64,000 nt of DNA from Psychrobacter sp. Choline-02u-9 (lineage in GTDB: Bacteria > Pseudomonadota > Gammaproteobacteria > Pseudomonadales > Moraxellaceae), in NCBI RefSeq assembly GCF_002836505.1, contig NZ_PJBF01000050.1:1-64000 (forward strand), written 5' to 3'. The notes beneath the pieces are model-generated. The model searched no databases and was not told the DNA's origin. It saw only the letters and a program-made list of their open reading frames with translations. Shown piece after piece: positions 19,142-29,269 of this stretch. The stretch's first letter is position 1, and the number at the start of each line of letters is the position of its first letter. A program made the position numbers and the translations under genes.

Positions 19142-22018
19142 TTACTGAGCTAATTCATCAACACTTATGCCAAGGCCACCAGCAATGAGTGCTTGCTGTT
19201 GTTGAGCGTGTAGTTTTGGCGATCCTGTTGCAGGAGCTGCACTAGGAGGACGCGCTACTGGCTCCATGACTTTTGCTTTGGTTGGATGCGGTACGACAAT
19301 ACGGAACATATGCGGTGCTAAATAGTACCAAGCGCCTTGGTTTAATGGCTCTTCTTGCGTCCATACGATTTCAGTTAGGTTGCTGTATTTTTCGATTTCA
19401 GCGATCAAGCGAGTCTCTGGCAATGGATACAATTGCTCAATACGAACGATAGCCACATGATCAAGACCCAGTGCGCGGCGCTGCTCTAACAGATCATAAT
19501 AAACCTTACCGCCACACAGAACCATACGAGTCACTTTATCTGCGTTGTGATCGTCCATCTCTGGCAATACCGTCTCAAACTTACCATTCGCAAGCTCTTC
19601 TAGATTAGAAGTCGCTAGCTTATGACGTAATAAGCTCTTTGGTGACATAACGATCAATGGCTTACGAATAGGACGTACTGCCTGACGACGTAATGCATGA
19701 TAAATTTGCGCAGGAGTCGTTGGGGTAATGACCTGCATGTTGTCTTCAGCACATAGCTGTAAGAAACGCTCTAAACGTGCAGATGAATGCTCAGGGCCTT
19801 GACCTTCAAAACCATGTGGTAACAACATAGTTAAACCACAAACACGCTGCCATTTGGTCTCACCACTTGAGATGAACTGGTCAATCACAACCTGAGCACC
19901 GTTAACGAAATCACCAAACTGTGCTTCCCAAACGATCAATGCGTTCGGTACAGTGGTCGCGTAACCATATTCAAAGGCTAGTACCGCTTCTTCTGACAAC
20001 AATGAATTGTAAGTAGCAAAGCGTGCTTGGTTCTCACTTAAATGAGACAACGGCACATACATGCTACCATCATTGACATTGTATATTTCACTATGACGAT
20101 GTGAGAAAGTACCACGGCCGACATCTTCACCAGTAATACGTACTAATACGCCATCGTTATCGACCAATGATGCATAAGCCAATGTCTCAGCTGCACCCCA
20201 GTTAAGAGGCTCTTCGCCCGTTTGCATCGCTAAACGCTGCTCAACGACTTTTTGAACCTGACGTTGTAACTTGTAGCCTTCTGGCATTTCGGCCATACGG
20301 CGTCCATAACCTTTGAGCTTTTCGATATCAACACTGGTATCCCAGTCATCAACCAAGTCATGACCTAGATAAGGTTTCCAATCTACAAACAACTGCTCGT
20401 TAGGCTCTTGAACCAATGAGCTAACAACATAATCACCACGGTCTAACGACTCACGATAATCATCTTCGTACTGTTTTTCTTCTTCGGCATTCAAGATACC
20501 TTCTGCGATAAGCTTTTGTGCATAGAGAGTACGAGTAGTTGGAAGCTTCTTAATAACAGCATACATCAATGGCTGAGTTGCAGATGGCTCATCTGCTTCA
20601 TTATGACCATTACGGCGATAGCAGAACAAATCAATGATGATGTCTTTGTCAAACTTATGACGATAATCTAATGCTAACTGAGCGGCAAATACGACTGCTT
20701 CAGGATCATCACCGTTTACATGTAGGATAGGAGCATGAACCATCTTGGCAACGTCAGTACAATATTCAGTTGAACGAACATCTTCTTGACGACTAGTAGT
20801 AAAGCCAACTTGGTTATTGATCACGATATGCACAGTACCGCCAGTGGTATAAGCACGGGTCTGTGACATCTGGAAGGTTTCTTGGACCACACCTTGACCA
20901 GCGAAAGCAGCATCACCATGAATCACGATAGGTAATACTGAATTACCACCAGTATTATCTAGTAGTGGCTGATCGTTACGGCGTACTTGACGGGCACGTA
21001 CTGAGCCTTGTAGTACTGGCGCGACAATTTCAAGATGCGATGGGTTAAATGCTAAAGCCAAATGCGCTTCGCCACCTGGTGTCATCACATTAGATGAGAA
21101 ACCGTTGTGGTATTTAACGTCACCTGAGCCTTTTTCTGGCTGTACTTTACCATCAAACTCATCAAACAAGTCTGCAGGGTTTTTACCTAAGATGTTGACT
21201 AGTAGGTTTAGACGGCCACGGTGAGCCATACCAATGACCATTTCTTTTGTGCCATAACCACCAGCACGTTGAATGATTTCATTGATAGCAGGAATGAAGC
21301 TCTCGCCCCCTTCCAAACCAAAACGCTTAACACCCGTGTATTTACGAGCAAGGTATTTTTCTAGACCTTCAGCAGCCGTTAAGCGCTCAAGAATAGATAA
21401 ACGTTTTTCTTTATCGAATTTGATATAGCCTAGATTGGTCTCTAGGTATTCTTCCATCCAGCGTTTTTCGGTACTGGTGGTAACATGCATGTACTCGACA
21501 CCGATATGGCCACAGTAAACACGTTCCATGATTTCGATGATTTCGCGCAGTGTCGCTTCATCTTTACCGATGACTAAATCATTGGTCGGGAATACGGTAT
21601 CGAGATCAGCTTCTGACAAATTATGATAAGCAAGCGTCAAATCTTCTACTGCTGCACGTGGGTGCAAATCTAAAGGATCAAGCTTGGCACGGCGATGACC
21701 GCGACGACGATATGCTGAGATTAGTTGCTGCACGCCCATCTGCTTAGGATCACAGTTGGCAGAGCTGCTAGAGCCGGTATCAGTACTGCTACTCTTATTT
21801 GCCGTTTGATTACGAGCAAGTAGTAAGAACTGATCTTTGATAGCATTGTGCTGAGCATCGTTCTGCGACTTATACTGTTCAAAGTACGTTTGCCAGTCGG
21901 TATCAACACTATCAGGGTCTGTTAGGTATTGCTCGTAGAGAGCTTCTATATAGTTGGCGTTATCGGCAGCCAGTTCGGTATGTACTTGGCCAGATTTTTC
22001 TTTGGTTATACTATTCAT
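19142..22018 (-). CDS. sucA: 2-Oxoglutarate dehydrogenase E1 component
   Basis: Thiamine-diphosphate-dependent decarboxylase that transfers a succinyl group to the SucB lipoyl arm. The N-terminal E2-contact helix (YIEALYEQYLTDPDSVD) is followed by MGVQQLISAYRRRGHRRAKL, EMVIGMAHRGRLNLLVN, the ThDP region IHGDAAFAGQGVVQE with VINNQVGFTTS, and the transketolase-like EAQFGDFVNGAQVVIDQFI. It is full length (958 aa). The ATG at 22018 has only a weak ribosome site. About 850 bp without genes lies upstream, so it has its own promoter separate from sdh. Confidence 0.97.
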   Translation of the reverse strand: MNSITKEKSGQVHTELAADNANYIEALYEQYLTDPDSVDTDWQTYFEQYKSQNDAQHNAIKDQFLLLARNQTANKSSSTDTGSSSSANCDPKQMGVQQLISAYRRRGHRRAKLDPLDLHPRAAVEDLTLAYHNLSEADLDTVFPTNDLVIGKDEATLREIIEIMERVYCGHIGVEYMHVTTSTEKRWMEEYLETNLGYIKFDKEKRLSILERLTAAEGLEKYLARKYTGVKRFGLEGGESFIPAINEIIQRAGGYGTKEMVIGMAHRGRLNLLVNILGKNPADLFDEFDGKVQPEKGSGDVKYHNGFSSNVMTPGGEAHLALAFNPSHLEIVAPVLQGSVRARQVRRNDQPLLDNTGGNSVLPIVIHGDAAFAGQGVVQETFQMSQTRAYTTGGTVHIVINNQVGFTTSRQEDVRSTEYCTDVAKMVHAPILHVNGDDPEAVVFAAQLALDYRHKFDKDIIIDLFCYRRNGHNEADEPSATQPLMYAVIKKLPTTRTLYAQKLIAEGILNAEEEKQYEDDYRESLDRGDYVVSSLVQEPNEQLFVDWKPYLGHDLVDDWDTSVDIEKLKGYGRRMAEMPEGYKLQRQVQKVVEQRLAMQTGEEPLNWGAAETLAYASLVDNDGVLVRITGEDVGRGTFSHRHSEIYNVNDGSMYVPLSHLSENQARFATYNSLLSEEAVLAFEYGYATTVPNALIVWEAQFGDFVNGAQVVIDQFISSGETKWQRVCGLTMLLPHGFEGQGPEHSSARLERFLQLCAEDNMQVITPTTPAQIYHALRRQAVRPIRKPLIVMSPKSLLRHKLATSNLEELANGKFETVLPEMDDHNADKVTRMVLCGGKVYYDLLEQRRALGLDHVAIVRIEQLYPLPETRLIAEIEKYSNLTEIVWTQEEPLNQGAWYYLAPHMFRIVVPHPTKAKVMEPVARPPSAAPATGSPKLHAQQQQALIAGGLGISVDELAQ

Positions 22019-22865
22019 AATAATCGTCTATTTGATAGATAAATGAATGGAATCGTGCTTATTATTGTGTCAGTCGTTGTATGCTCAGGTAGTTAGACAA
22101 TGTGTCATATCCTGTTAAATACTATTCGATAAAACACTTTTATCCCTAAGTATTGCCATCACCATAGAATATTGCTGTCATTGTCTACAAGAGCAAGTGA
22201 TGCTAAATAGTGGTAACAAGTCTTATTGCAATACCCGTCTAAAAATAAAACTATTTGTGAACGCTCAGTTTTCTCATCTAGCTCGTTTCACAACATTAAT
22301 TTATATATACTTCTTTGAGTCATAACCAATCCATTAATGATAAGCTATTAATAGACAATTATATTTTCAGCTAACCTATAAACTGGTTATTGATGCTGAA
22401 TTACTCTAAATTTGCTGATAAATCCTGCCTTTTCAGACAGACATACATTGCTGTATAGATTATCATGCCCATTTTTTGCGACATAGTTTGTTTGTTCAAT
22501 ACTAGGTATTTATGTAATGAATATCTATCATCAATTATAAACGCATAATCATTGTGCGCATAGTATTTTAGCCTGATAATGTCATAATGTGTTTAAACGA
22601 TACATATTAAGCGCTAAAAAAGACACTTTAACCATCTCATTAAATACCAAATGTAATTGTACCAAAATTCGACTATGTCTATATTCGATTATATAGGGTG
22701 ATTGTCTATATATTATTTCTTCTTACATACGACCAACGTATTGACCATACAGTTTTACTCTTAAATCATTTAATACCTATTTTTCAATAGACTAAATTCA
22801 TCATATTTTTAAATGACAAGTTAGCTATAAAAGTAGTAAATCTATATATCAGCTTTTTAACTAAC
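22019..22865. other. Long gene-free region upstream of sucA
   Basis: About 850 AT-rich bases between sucA and the sdhB terminator. No ORF with coding character, no tRNA and no recognised riboswitch. It must contain the sucA promoter and leader, but no promoter could be fixed with confidence. Confidence 0.5.
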
Positions 22866-22899
22866 AAAAACACCACCTAATGAATAGGTGGTGTTTTTT
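22866..22899 (-). terminator. Intrinsic terminator after sdhB
   Basis: AAACACCACCTA (22868-22879) and TAGGTGGTGTTT (22885-22896) form a 12-bp stem with a five-base loop and T tracts on both strands. It ends the sdhCDAB transcript. Confidence 0.92.
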
Positions 22900-22931
22900 G
22901 TATAGTAACTATAAAGATCAATTACTTATGC

Positions 22932-23642
22932 TTAACCAGCTTGATCAATCAACATATTACGTAAATGACCGATCGCTTTGGTTGGATTCAAGCCTTTTGG
23001 ACAAACGGATACACAGTTCATGATACCGCGGCAACGGAACAAGCTAAATGGATCGTCTAAGCGAGCTAAACGTGCTTGAGTATCACCGTCACGGCTATCA
23101 GCGACGAAGCGATAAGCATGCAGTAATGCTGATGGGCCTAAGAACTTATCAGGGTTCCACCAGAATGATGGGCAGCTGGTTGAACAGCAAGCACATAGGA
23201 TACATTCGTATAAACCGTTCAGTTTTTCACGCTGTTCAGGTGACTGTAAACGCTCAGTTGGCGGTGCTGGCTGATCATTGATTAAGTACGGATGCACTTT
23301 TTCATACTGCTCATAGAACTGGTTCATATCAACAACCAAGTCACGAACCACTGGCAAACCAGGTAGCGGACGAACCGTTACTTTTTCTGGTAGCGTGTTC
23401 ATGTTGATTAGACATGCCAAACCGTTTTTACCATTAATGTTCATGCCGTCAGAGCCACAAATACCTTCACGGCAAGAGCGACGGAAAGTAAGCGTTTCAT
23501 CTTCTTTCTTTAGGCGTAATAGTACGTCAAGCAACATACGATCTGAATCAAGTAGCTCAATCGTATAAGTTTGCATGCGTGGCGCTGCGTCCAGATCAGG
23601 ATCGTAGCGATAGATTTCGATGGTGCGAGTACCTCGGCTCAT
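22932..23642 (-). CDS. sdhB: Succinate dehydrogenase iron-sulfur subunit
   Basis: Carries electrons from SdhA to quinone. The [2Fe-2S] cysteines lie in FRRSCREGICGSDGMNING; the [4Fe-4S]/[3Fe-4S] cysteines are in CILCACCSTSCPSFWWNP, CRGIMNCVSVCP and the region around it. The frame is open up to 23693, but the ATG at 23642 (MSRGTRTIEIYRYDPDLD, 236 aa) has GGAG nine bases upstream and matches the family length, so it is chosen. Last gene of sdhCDAB. Confidence 0.96.
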   Translation of the reverse strand: MSRGTRTIEIYRYDPDLDAAPRMQTYTIELLDSDRMLLDVLLRLKKEDETLTFRRSCREGICGSDGMNINGKNGLACLINMNTLPEKVTVRPLPGLPVVRDLVVDMNQFYEQYEKVHPYLINDQPAPPTERLQSPEQREKLNGLYECILCACCSTSCPSFWWNPDKFLGPSALLHAYRFVADSRDGDTQARLARLDDPFSLFRCRGIMNCVSVCPKGLNPTKAIGHLRNMLIDQAG

Positions 23643-23865
23643 AATGCTAAACTCCACACGTAGGTGATGGCGGGCATACAAAGATTGCAACATATTTGCG
23701 CTAGCTATTAATCAGTACTGATAACCAGTATCGGATACCAATTAATAGCGTAGTAACGCTGGCATGAGCATGTAGCTGGCGGTCACCTTTTTAATAAATT
23801 AATAAGGGATAAAACGTTAACACTGCTGTTATCTATCAACTATATATAAAGTATGCAGTCTAGAA

Positions 23866-25716
23866 TTAGTAGACGCGGACTTTTGGTTCGATATAATCAA
23901 CAGTTAATGGCACTTTACGTACTGGCTTATAAATGATGCGATTGCCTTCAGAGTACCATAAAGTATGCTTCATCCAATCGTGGTCATTACGGCCGTTAGG
24001 TGCGTAATCATCATCTTCTGGACGATCATAGTCAGATACACTGTGTGCGCCGCGGCTTTCATGACGCTTAGCTGCAGATATCATTGTCGCTTTTGCTACT
24101 TCATACAAGTTAGCAACTTCGAATGCTTCAATACGTGCTGTGTTGAACACTTGTGATTTATCGCCAAGATGAATCTTGTCGATTTTTTCACCTAGCGCTA
24201 AAATTTTCTCAACGCCTTCGTCCATCATCGCTTGCGTACGGAATACACTAGCGTGTTTTTGCATCGTAGCACGAATCTCATCAGCCACGTCTTGAGCGTT
24301 GTAGCCTTCAGTAGACTGTTGCAACTTATCTAAACGCTTCACTGTAAAATCAAGTACACGTGGATCAAGCGGCTTGTAGTTGTGATCTGCATGATGGAAC
24401 TCATCAACGATATGCTTACCAGCTGCACGGCCAAATACCAATAGATCTAGTAGAGAGTTCGTACCTAGACGGTTAGCACCATGTACACTTACGCAAGCAC
24501 ATTCACCGATTGCATAAAGACCTTTAACCACATTGCCTTTAGCATATAGGCCGTCTTCATCAGTACCTGCTTCTAGATCCGGTACAATCACTTGACCATG
24601 AATAGTGGTTGGAATACCGCCCATCATGTAGTGAATGGTTGGGATTACTGGAATTGGCTCTTTAGTGATGTCAACGTTGGCGAAGTTTTTACCGATCTCA
24701 AATACTGATGGTAGACGCTTCATGATGGTTTCAACACCTAGATGCGTCATATCCATAACGATATGATCAGCATTAGGACCACAACCACGGCCTTCTTTGA
24801 TTTCTTGATCCATTGAGCGCGATACGAGATCACGCGGTGCCAAGTCTTTTACGGTTGGTGCATAACGCTCCATGAACGCTTCGCCATCTTTGTTACGCAA
24901 GATAGCACCTTCACCACGGCAACCTTCAGTCAATAGTACACCTGCACCATGAACACCAGTTGGGTGGAACTGCCAGAACTCCATGTCTTGTAATGGAATA
25001 CCAGCACGTACTGCCATGCCAATACCGTCACCAGTATTGATATAAGCATTAGTAGAAGCTGCGAAGATACGACCAGCACCACCTGTCGCTAGGACAGTAA
25101 TTGGTGATTGGAATACTGCAATCGTACCCGTCTCTTGCTCAAGCGCGACGACACCGTTGATGTTACCAGCTTCGTCTTTGATCAAATCAAGCGCGATCCA
25201 CTCGATAAAGAACTCAGTACCTTGCTCTAGGTTTTTCTGATATAGCGTATGTAGTAGTGCATGACCTGTACGGTCAGCAGCGGCACAAGCACGTTGTACC
25301 GCTTTTTCACCATAGTTAGAAGTATGACCACCGAACGGACGCTGATAAATCGTACCGTCTTCGTTACGGTCAAACGGCATGCCCATGTGCTCAAGCTCAT
25401 AGACTACTTTTGGCGCTTCACGGCACATATATTCGATAGCGTCTTGGTCACCTAACCAATCTGAACCTTTAACGGTATCATAGAAGTGAAAGTGCCAGTT
25501 GTCATTGCTCATGTTACCCAAACTTGCACCGATACCACCCTGAGCGGCAACCGTGTGCGAACGCGTTGGGAATACTTTGGTAAGGACTGCAACCTTCATG
25601 CCCGCTTCCGCTAAATGCAATGAAGCACGCATACCTGAGCCGCCGCCACCAACGATAACTGCATCGTAGTTTAGGGTCTTGATATTACTAATGGTATTGT
25701 CTTGTCTAGTTGCCAT
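23866..25716 (-). CDS. sdhA: Succinate dehydrogenase flavoprotein subunit
   Basis: The FAD-containing catalytic subunit that oxidises succinate. FAD motif VIVGGGGSGMRASLHLAEAG; the flavinylation histidine is in TRSHTVAAQGGIGA; QFHPTGVHGAG and the active-site arginine region GEGAILRNKDGEAFMERY follow, then GLYAIGECACVSVHGANRLG. The frame reaches 25758, but the ATG at 25716 (MATRQDN, 616 aa) has AGGA nine bases upstream and fits the family. Separated from sdhD by 330 bp and from sdhB by 223 bp. Confidence 0.97.
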   Translation of the reverse strand: MATRQDNTISNIKTLNYDAVIVGGGGSGMRASLHLAEAGMKVAVLTKVFPTRSHTVAAQGGIGASLGNMSNDNWHFHFYDTVKGSDWLGDQDAIEYMCREAPKVVYELEHMGMPFDRNEDGTIYQRPFGGHTSNYGEKAVQRACAAADRTGHALLHTLYQKNLEQGTEFFIEWIALDLIKDEAGNINGVVALEQETGTIAVFQSPITVLATGGAGRIFAASTNAYINTGDGIGMAVRAGIPLQDMEFWQFHPTGVHGAGVLLTEGCRGEGAILRNKDGEAFMERYAPTVKDLAPRDLVSRSMDQEIKEGRGCGPNADHIVMDMTHLGVETIMKRLPSVFEIGKNFANVDITKEPIPVIPTIHYMMGGIPTTIHGQVIVPDLEAGTDEDGLYAKGNVVKGLYAIGECACVSVHGANRLGTNSLLDLLVFGRAAGKHIVDEFHHADHNYKPLDPRVLDFTVKRLDKLQQSTEGYNAQDVADEIRATMQKHASVFRTQAMMDEGVEKILALGEKIDKIHLGDKSQVFNTARIEAFEVANLYEVAKATMISAAKRHESRGAHSVSDYDRPEDDDYAPNGRNDHDWMKHTLWYSEGNRIIYKPVRKVPLTVDYIEPKVRVY

Positions 25717-26046
25717 TACGGTTTTCCTAATGCCTGTTAATGCGTAAAAGTAAATCAAAGACTGTTTAAGACATCTCTATTACAGCTATAAAGGCTTACT
25801 ATTTGGCCATTTCTACGCTTATAAAATAAAGACTCTCAATAATCATTAACCACTTAATTTGCATATCTATCGTTATACTGAACTAAGCCTACTCAACTAT
25901 AATCAGATTAGCTGATCAGTAATGCCAGTCCAATGCTATGACTATTCTTGGCTATCAACGGATGACTCTAAAATACTTTGCCAACTAATGTATCAGTTGG
26001 ATGCATCCGTCGTTATATATAGATATCAGAGCTTTTTATGAGATGG
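25717..26046 (-). other. Structured sdhD–sdhA spacer
   Basis: A 330-bp gap, long for an sdh operon. It holds a nested inverted repeat: outer arms ACGGATG (25958-25964) and CATCCGT (26004-26010), inner arms CCAACT (25981-25986) and AGTTGG (25995-26000). No coding potential is seen. Confidence 0.5.
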
Positions 26047-26454
26047 TTAAACGGCAGCGATACCGAAACCGTTACCCCAAAAAATCATGATGCCCCAAAA
26101 TAGAAATACTAAAATAGCGATAATCATCAATGACTGTAGTACTAAACGTAAACCTGCTGCGCTTGAGCCCAGTTTGCCTGTTGTAATATAATCAGTAAAT
26201 ACTGTCCACATCCCAACCCAAGCATGACCAGCTAGTGCAAGTACTGCAACCAAGCTGAATAGACGCATCGGTAGGCTGGTCATAAATGATGACCATTCAA
26301 CAAAAGTGACATCGCCATGGGTCAAAAAGAAGCCCAGCAACACCACACTATAAACGGCTAAAACAACAGCACTAATACGCTGAATAATCCAATCACGTGA
26401 GCCTGAACCTGTCAGACCAGTAGCACTTTTGATTCCTGAATCATTTTTTATCAT
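26047..26454 (-). CDS. sdhD: Succinate dehydrogenase membrane anchor subunit
   Basis: About 135 residues with three hydrophobic helices, the anchor partner of SdhC. DWIIQRISAVVLAVYSVVLL starts the first helix; HAWVGMWTVFTDYI holds the heme-ligand histidine region and the tyrosine near the quinone site. The ATG at 26454 shares a base with the sdhC stop (TAATG), which is preferred to an in-frame codon at 26469 inside sdhC. Confidence 0.9.
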   Translation of the reverse strand: MIKNDSGIKSATGLTGSGSRDWIIQRISAVVLAVYSVVLLGFFLTHGDVTFVEWSSFMTSLPMRLFSLVAVLALAGHAWVGMWTVFTDYITTGKLGSSAAGLRLVLQSLMIIAILVFLFWGIMIFWGNGFGIAAV

Positions 26455-26840
26455 TAGAACATCACCCATACAAATGACGCGACAACTAAAATCGCTGCAA
26501 TCACAAAACTGACCATAGAGGCAGTGCGGCCAGATTTTAGCTCTTCGTTCATGCCCATATCAGCAAATAAATGTTTGATACCCATTACAAAATGATATGC
26601 AATGGCGGCAACAAATATCCATGCCAAAAAGCGCACAAGTACGTTGTCAAATACGGTCGCAAAACTCTCAGGCGATGCCAATGAGTTCTGTAGTATCCAT
26701 AACATGACAGGAATCAATAAAAATAAAATAATGCCAGAGATACGATGCAAGATAGAGGCGATCGCGATCGGTGAGCGATTAACGCTAATCACTTGGCTTA
26801 AAGGCAGATCAATAGGTCGGTTGCTTTTCACAGCGGGCAT
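26454..26840 (-). CDS. sdhC: Succinate dehydrogenase cytochrome b556 subunit
   Basis: A 128-residue membrane anchor with three helices. RSPIAIASILHRISGIILFL carries the quinone-site Ser and Arg, and AYHFVMGIKHLFADMG the heme histidine. First gene of sdhCDAB, translationally coupled to sdhD. Divergent from gltA across about 1 kb. Confidence 0.94.
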   Translation of the reverse strand: MPAVKSNRPIDLPLSQVISVNRSPIAIASILHRISGIILFLLIPVMLWILQNSLASPESFATVFDNVLVRFLAWIFVAAIAYHFVMGIKHLFADMGMNEELKSGRTASMVSFVIAAILVVASFVWVMF

Positions 26841-27856
26841 CCTTTTGCGGTTATACTCCTGTATCTGCTATCAACGCCTGACATAAATAGTGCCAATTGA
26901 GCATTGAGCAACACACGAGACGAATAAAGTAAGGAAGAGCTAGCTGACTTCGTTTAGTTTGCGCTAAATATGAAGAAAGGATCATGTATATAAAGGTATT
27001 GATAGACTGTTCAATGTCGCTTGTCGAATCGACAGGCATATCAAACAACCTATCTATTATACAACAAAGAAAATAAACATGAGTAACATCGACTAACCAG
27101 TCTATTTTAGAGGTCGTATGAATAGTAAGACAACGTTACTATGTCTTCTATATCAGAGCAGACCTTATATTAGGCACTTGAAATCCTATGCCAAACAAAT
27201 AAAAATATTGGTTAAGAAGAAAATTCAAACCATAGAATGCGGTTTGGTCTATCGTAACACCAGACAATCGTAAATAAGCATGAATAGAAGACGCTCTGAA
27301 CGACACTATAACATGGTCATTTATTAATTCGCGCAAAGCTAGTGCCAGTTAATTCCTACAATTATAAAATGCCTGAGCGATAATTACAAATTTATCCATT
27401 CAGTAAGAATATATACATATTTAATCAATAAATGAATGAATAAGGATAATACTGATTTTAACAGTAATTATTATGACAAACTTTAATCCGCTTACTAGGC
27501 ATAGTCTGCCAGTTTTTGGTGTCATTATTTATAAGTTTTGTCTCTAAAATATATTTAAAAACCTAAAATATGGCTCTGATAATGCTGCTGTAAACTTGCT
27601 CAAAAAGAGATGAATTTTAAGCAAAATAACCTGACAGACATATTTTGATACAAAAATTACAGCGAATAACCACCGCCACACCGCGCCAATTGGACACATG
27701 GTCCATAAAAGTTTTTTCAAATCATCAAGAATTGCTGCTAATATACCCTGCGTACTAAATGAGTTGAATGCACTTTTACCGTTCAACCGACAATGACGCG
27801 AGGGTATGCGTCTGTAGTAATTTATTCTAACAAGTCAAACCAATGGAGAGCAATTT
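26841..27856. other. Divergent sdhC/gltA control region
   Basis: About 1 kb, AT-rich, with no convincing gene on either strand; short frames here have random composition. It must hold the promoters of sdhCDAB (minus) and gltA (plus). GGAGAG just before 27857 is the gltA ribosome site. No operator could be assigned. Confidence 0.5.
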
Positions 27857-29137
27857 ATGGCTGATACTAATGCCAAACTAACCGTGAATGGTGAAGAATA
27901 CGAACTTCCTATTATTAAAGGTACTTTAGGGCGCCCAGTTATCGATATTGCTGCTTTACAAGAATCAGGATTTTGGTCTTATGACCCTGGTTTTAAAGTA
28001 ACTGCTCCTGTTGAATCAAAGATTACTTATATTGATGGTGGCAAAGGCGAGTTATTACACCGCGGCTACCCTATCGACGAGCTAGCGAACAACGCTGAAT
28101 ACCTAGAAGTTGCTTATGCACTTCTACATGGTGACCTACCTACTGCTGAGCAAAAAGCAGACTTTTTTGAAAAAATCCGCGAGCATACTGCTGTTCATGA
28201 TCAATTGCGTAAGTTCTTTGAAGGCTTCCGCCGCGACGCGCATCCAATGGCTATTATGGTTGGTGTTGTTGGTGCCTTATCAGCGTTCTATCATGAAGAC
28301 CTAGACGTGAGCAATGAAGAACATCGCGAAATCACAGCTATTCGTCTGATTGCTAAGATGCCTACGCTTGCTGCGATGAGTTATAAATACTCACAAGGCG
28401 AACCGTTCATGTATCCGCGTAATGACTTTAACTACGCAGAAAACTTCCTGTACATGATGTTTGCAACACCTGCTGACGTAGACTACGAGAAAAACGACGT
28501 TATCACTCGCGCAATGGACAAAATCTTTACCTTGCACGCTGACCATGAGCAAAATGCTTCTACGTCAACGGTACGTTTAGCTGGTTCTACTGGTGCAAAC
28601 CCTTATGCATGTATCGCTGCTGGTATTGCAGCCCTTTGGGGACCATCACATGGCGGCGCGAACGAAGCTGTTCTTGAGATGTTAGACGAAATCGGTACTG
28701 TTGAAAACGTGCCTGAATTTATGGAAAAAGTGAAGAGCCGTGAAGTGAAGCTAATGGGCTTTGGTCACCGTGTTTACAAAAACTTCGATCCACGCGCTCA
28801 AGTAATGAAAGAGACTTGTGATGAAGTACTAGAAGCACTAGGTATCAACGATCCTAAGCTTGAATTGGCAATGGCACTAGAGAAAATTGCGTTAGAAGAC
28901 CCGTTCTTCATCGAGCGTAACCTATATCCAAACGTTGATTTCTACTCTGGTATCATTTTGAAAGCTATCGGTATCCCAACGTCAATGTTTACCGTAATCT
29001 TTGCATTGGCTCGTACTTCAGGTTGGATCAGCCATTGGTTAGAAATGCACAGTGCACCGTTCAAAATCGGTCGTCCACGTCAGTTATACACTGGTGAAAC
29101 GCGCCGTGATTTTGTAAAAGTTGAAGATCGCAAGTAA
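27857..29137 (+). CDS. gltA: Citrate synthase
   Basis: Condenses oxaloacetate and acetyl-CoA, the entry step of the TCA cycle. A 426-aa type II (hexameric) enzyme. Motifs: [30 protein letters not shown] (catalytic histidine), [16 protein letters not shown] and the signature [14 protein letters not shown]. The catalytic aspartate is in [20 protein letters not shown] precedes the ATG. It is transcribed away from sdh and ends in a terminator 25 bp downstream. Confidence 0.97.
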   Translation: MADTNAKLTVNGEEYELPIIKGTLGRPVIDIAALQESGFWSYDPGFKVTAPVESKITYIDGGKGELLHRGYPIDELANNAEYLEVAYALLHGDLPTAEQKADFFEKIREHTAVHDQLRKFFEGFRRDAHPMAIMVGVVGALSAFYHEDLDVSNEEHREITAIRLIAKMPTLAAMSYKYSQGEPFMYPRNDFNYAENFLYMMFATPADVDYEKNDVITRAMDKIFTLHADHEQNASTSTVRLAGSTGANPYACIAAGIAALWGPSHGGANEAVLEMLDEIGTVENVPEFMEKVKSREVKLMGFGHRVYKNFDPRAQVMKETCDEVLEALGINDPKLELAMALEKIALEDPFFIERNLYPNVDFYSGIILKAIGIPTSMFTVIFALARTSGWISHWLEMHSAPFKIGRPRQLYTGETRRDFVKVEDRK

Positions 29138-29160
29138 GCAAAAATAATCGTTATCCAATA

Positions 29161-29189
29161 AAAAATCCCGCCATCGTGCGGGATTTTTT
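29161..29189 (+). terminator. Intrinsic terminator after gltA
   Basis: AAATCCCGC (29163-29171) and GCGGGATTT (29178-29186) with a six-base loop and a T tract. Confidence 0.92.
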
Positions 29190-29269
29190 ATTGTCTTAAC
29201 TCTCGTTATTCGATATTGATTGTTTCATGAGAAATGACTAACTAACTAAGTCTATGAAATTATAATCAG

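Noticed and set aside
27544..27786. An 80-residue minus-strand frame upstream of gltA
   Set aside because: No ribosome site, low-complexity hydrophobic composition and no recognisable motif.
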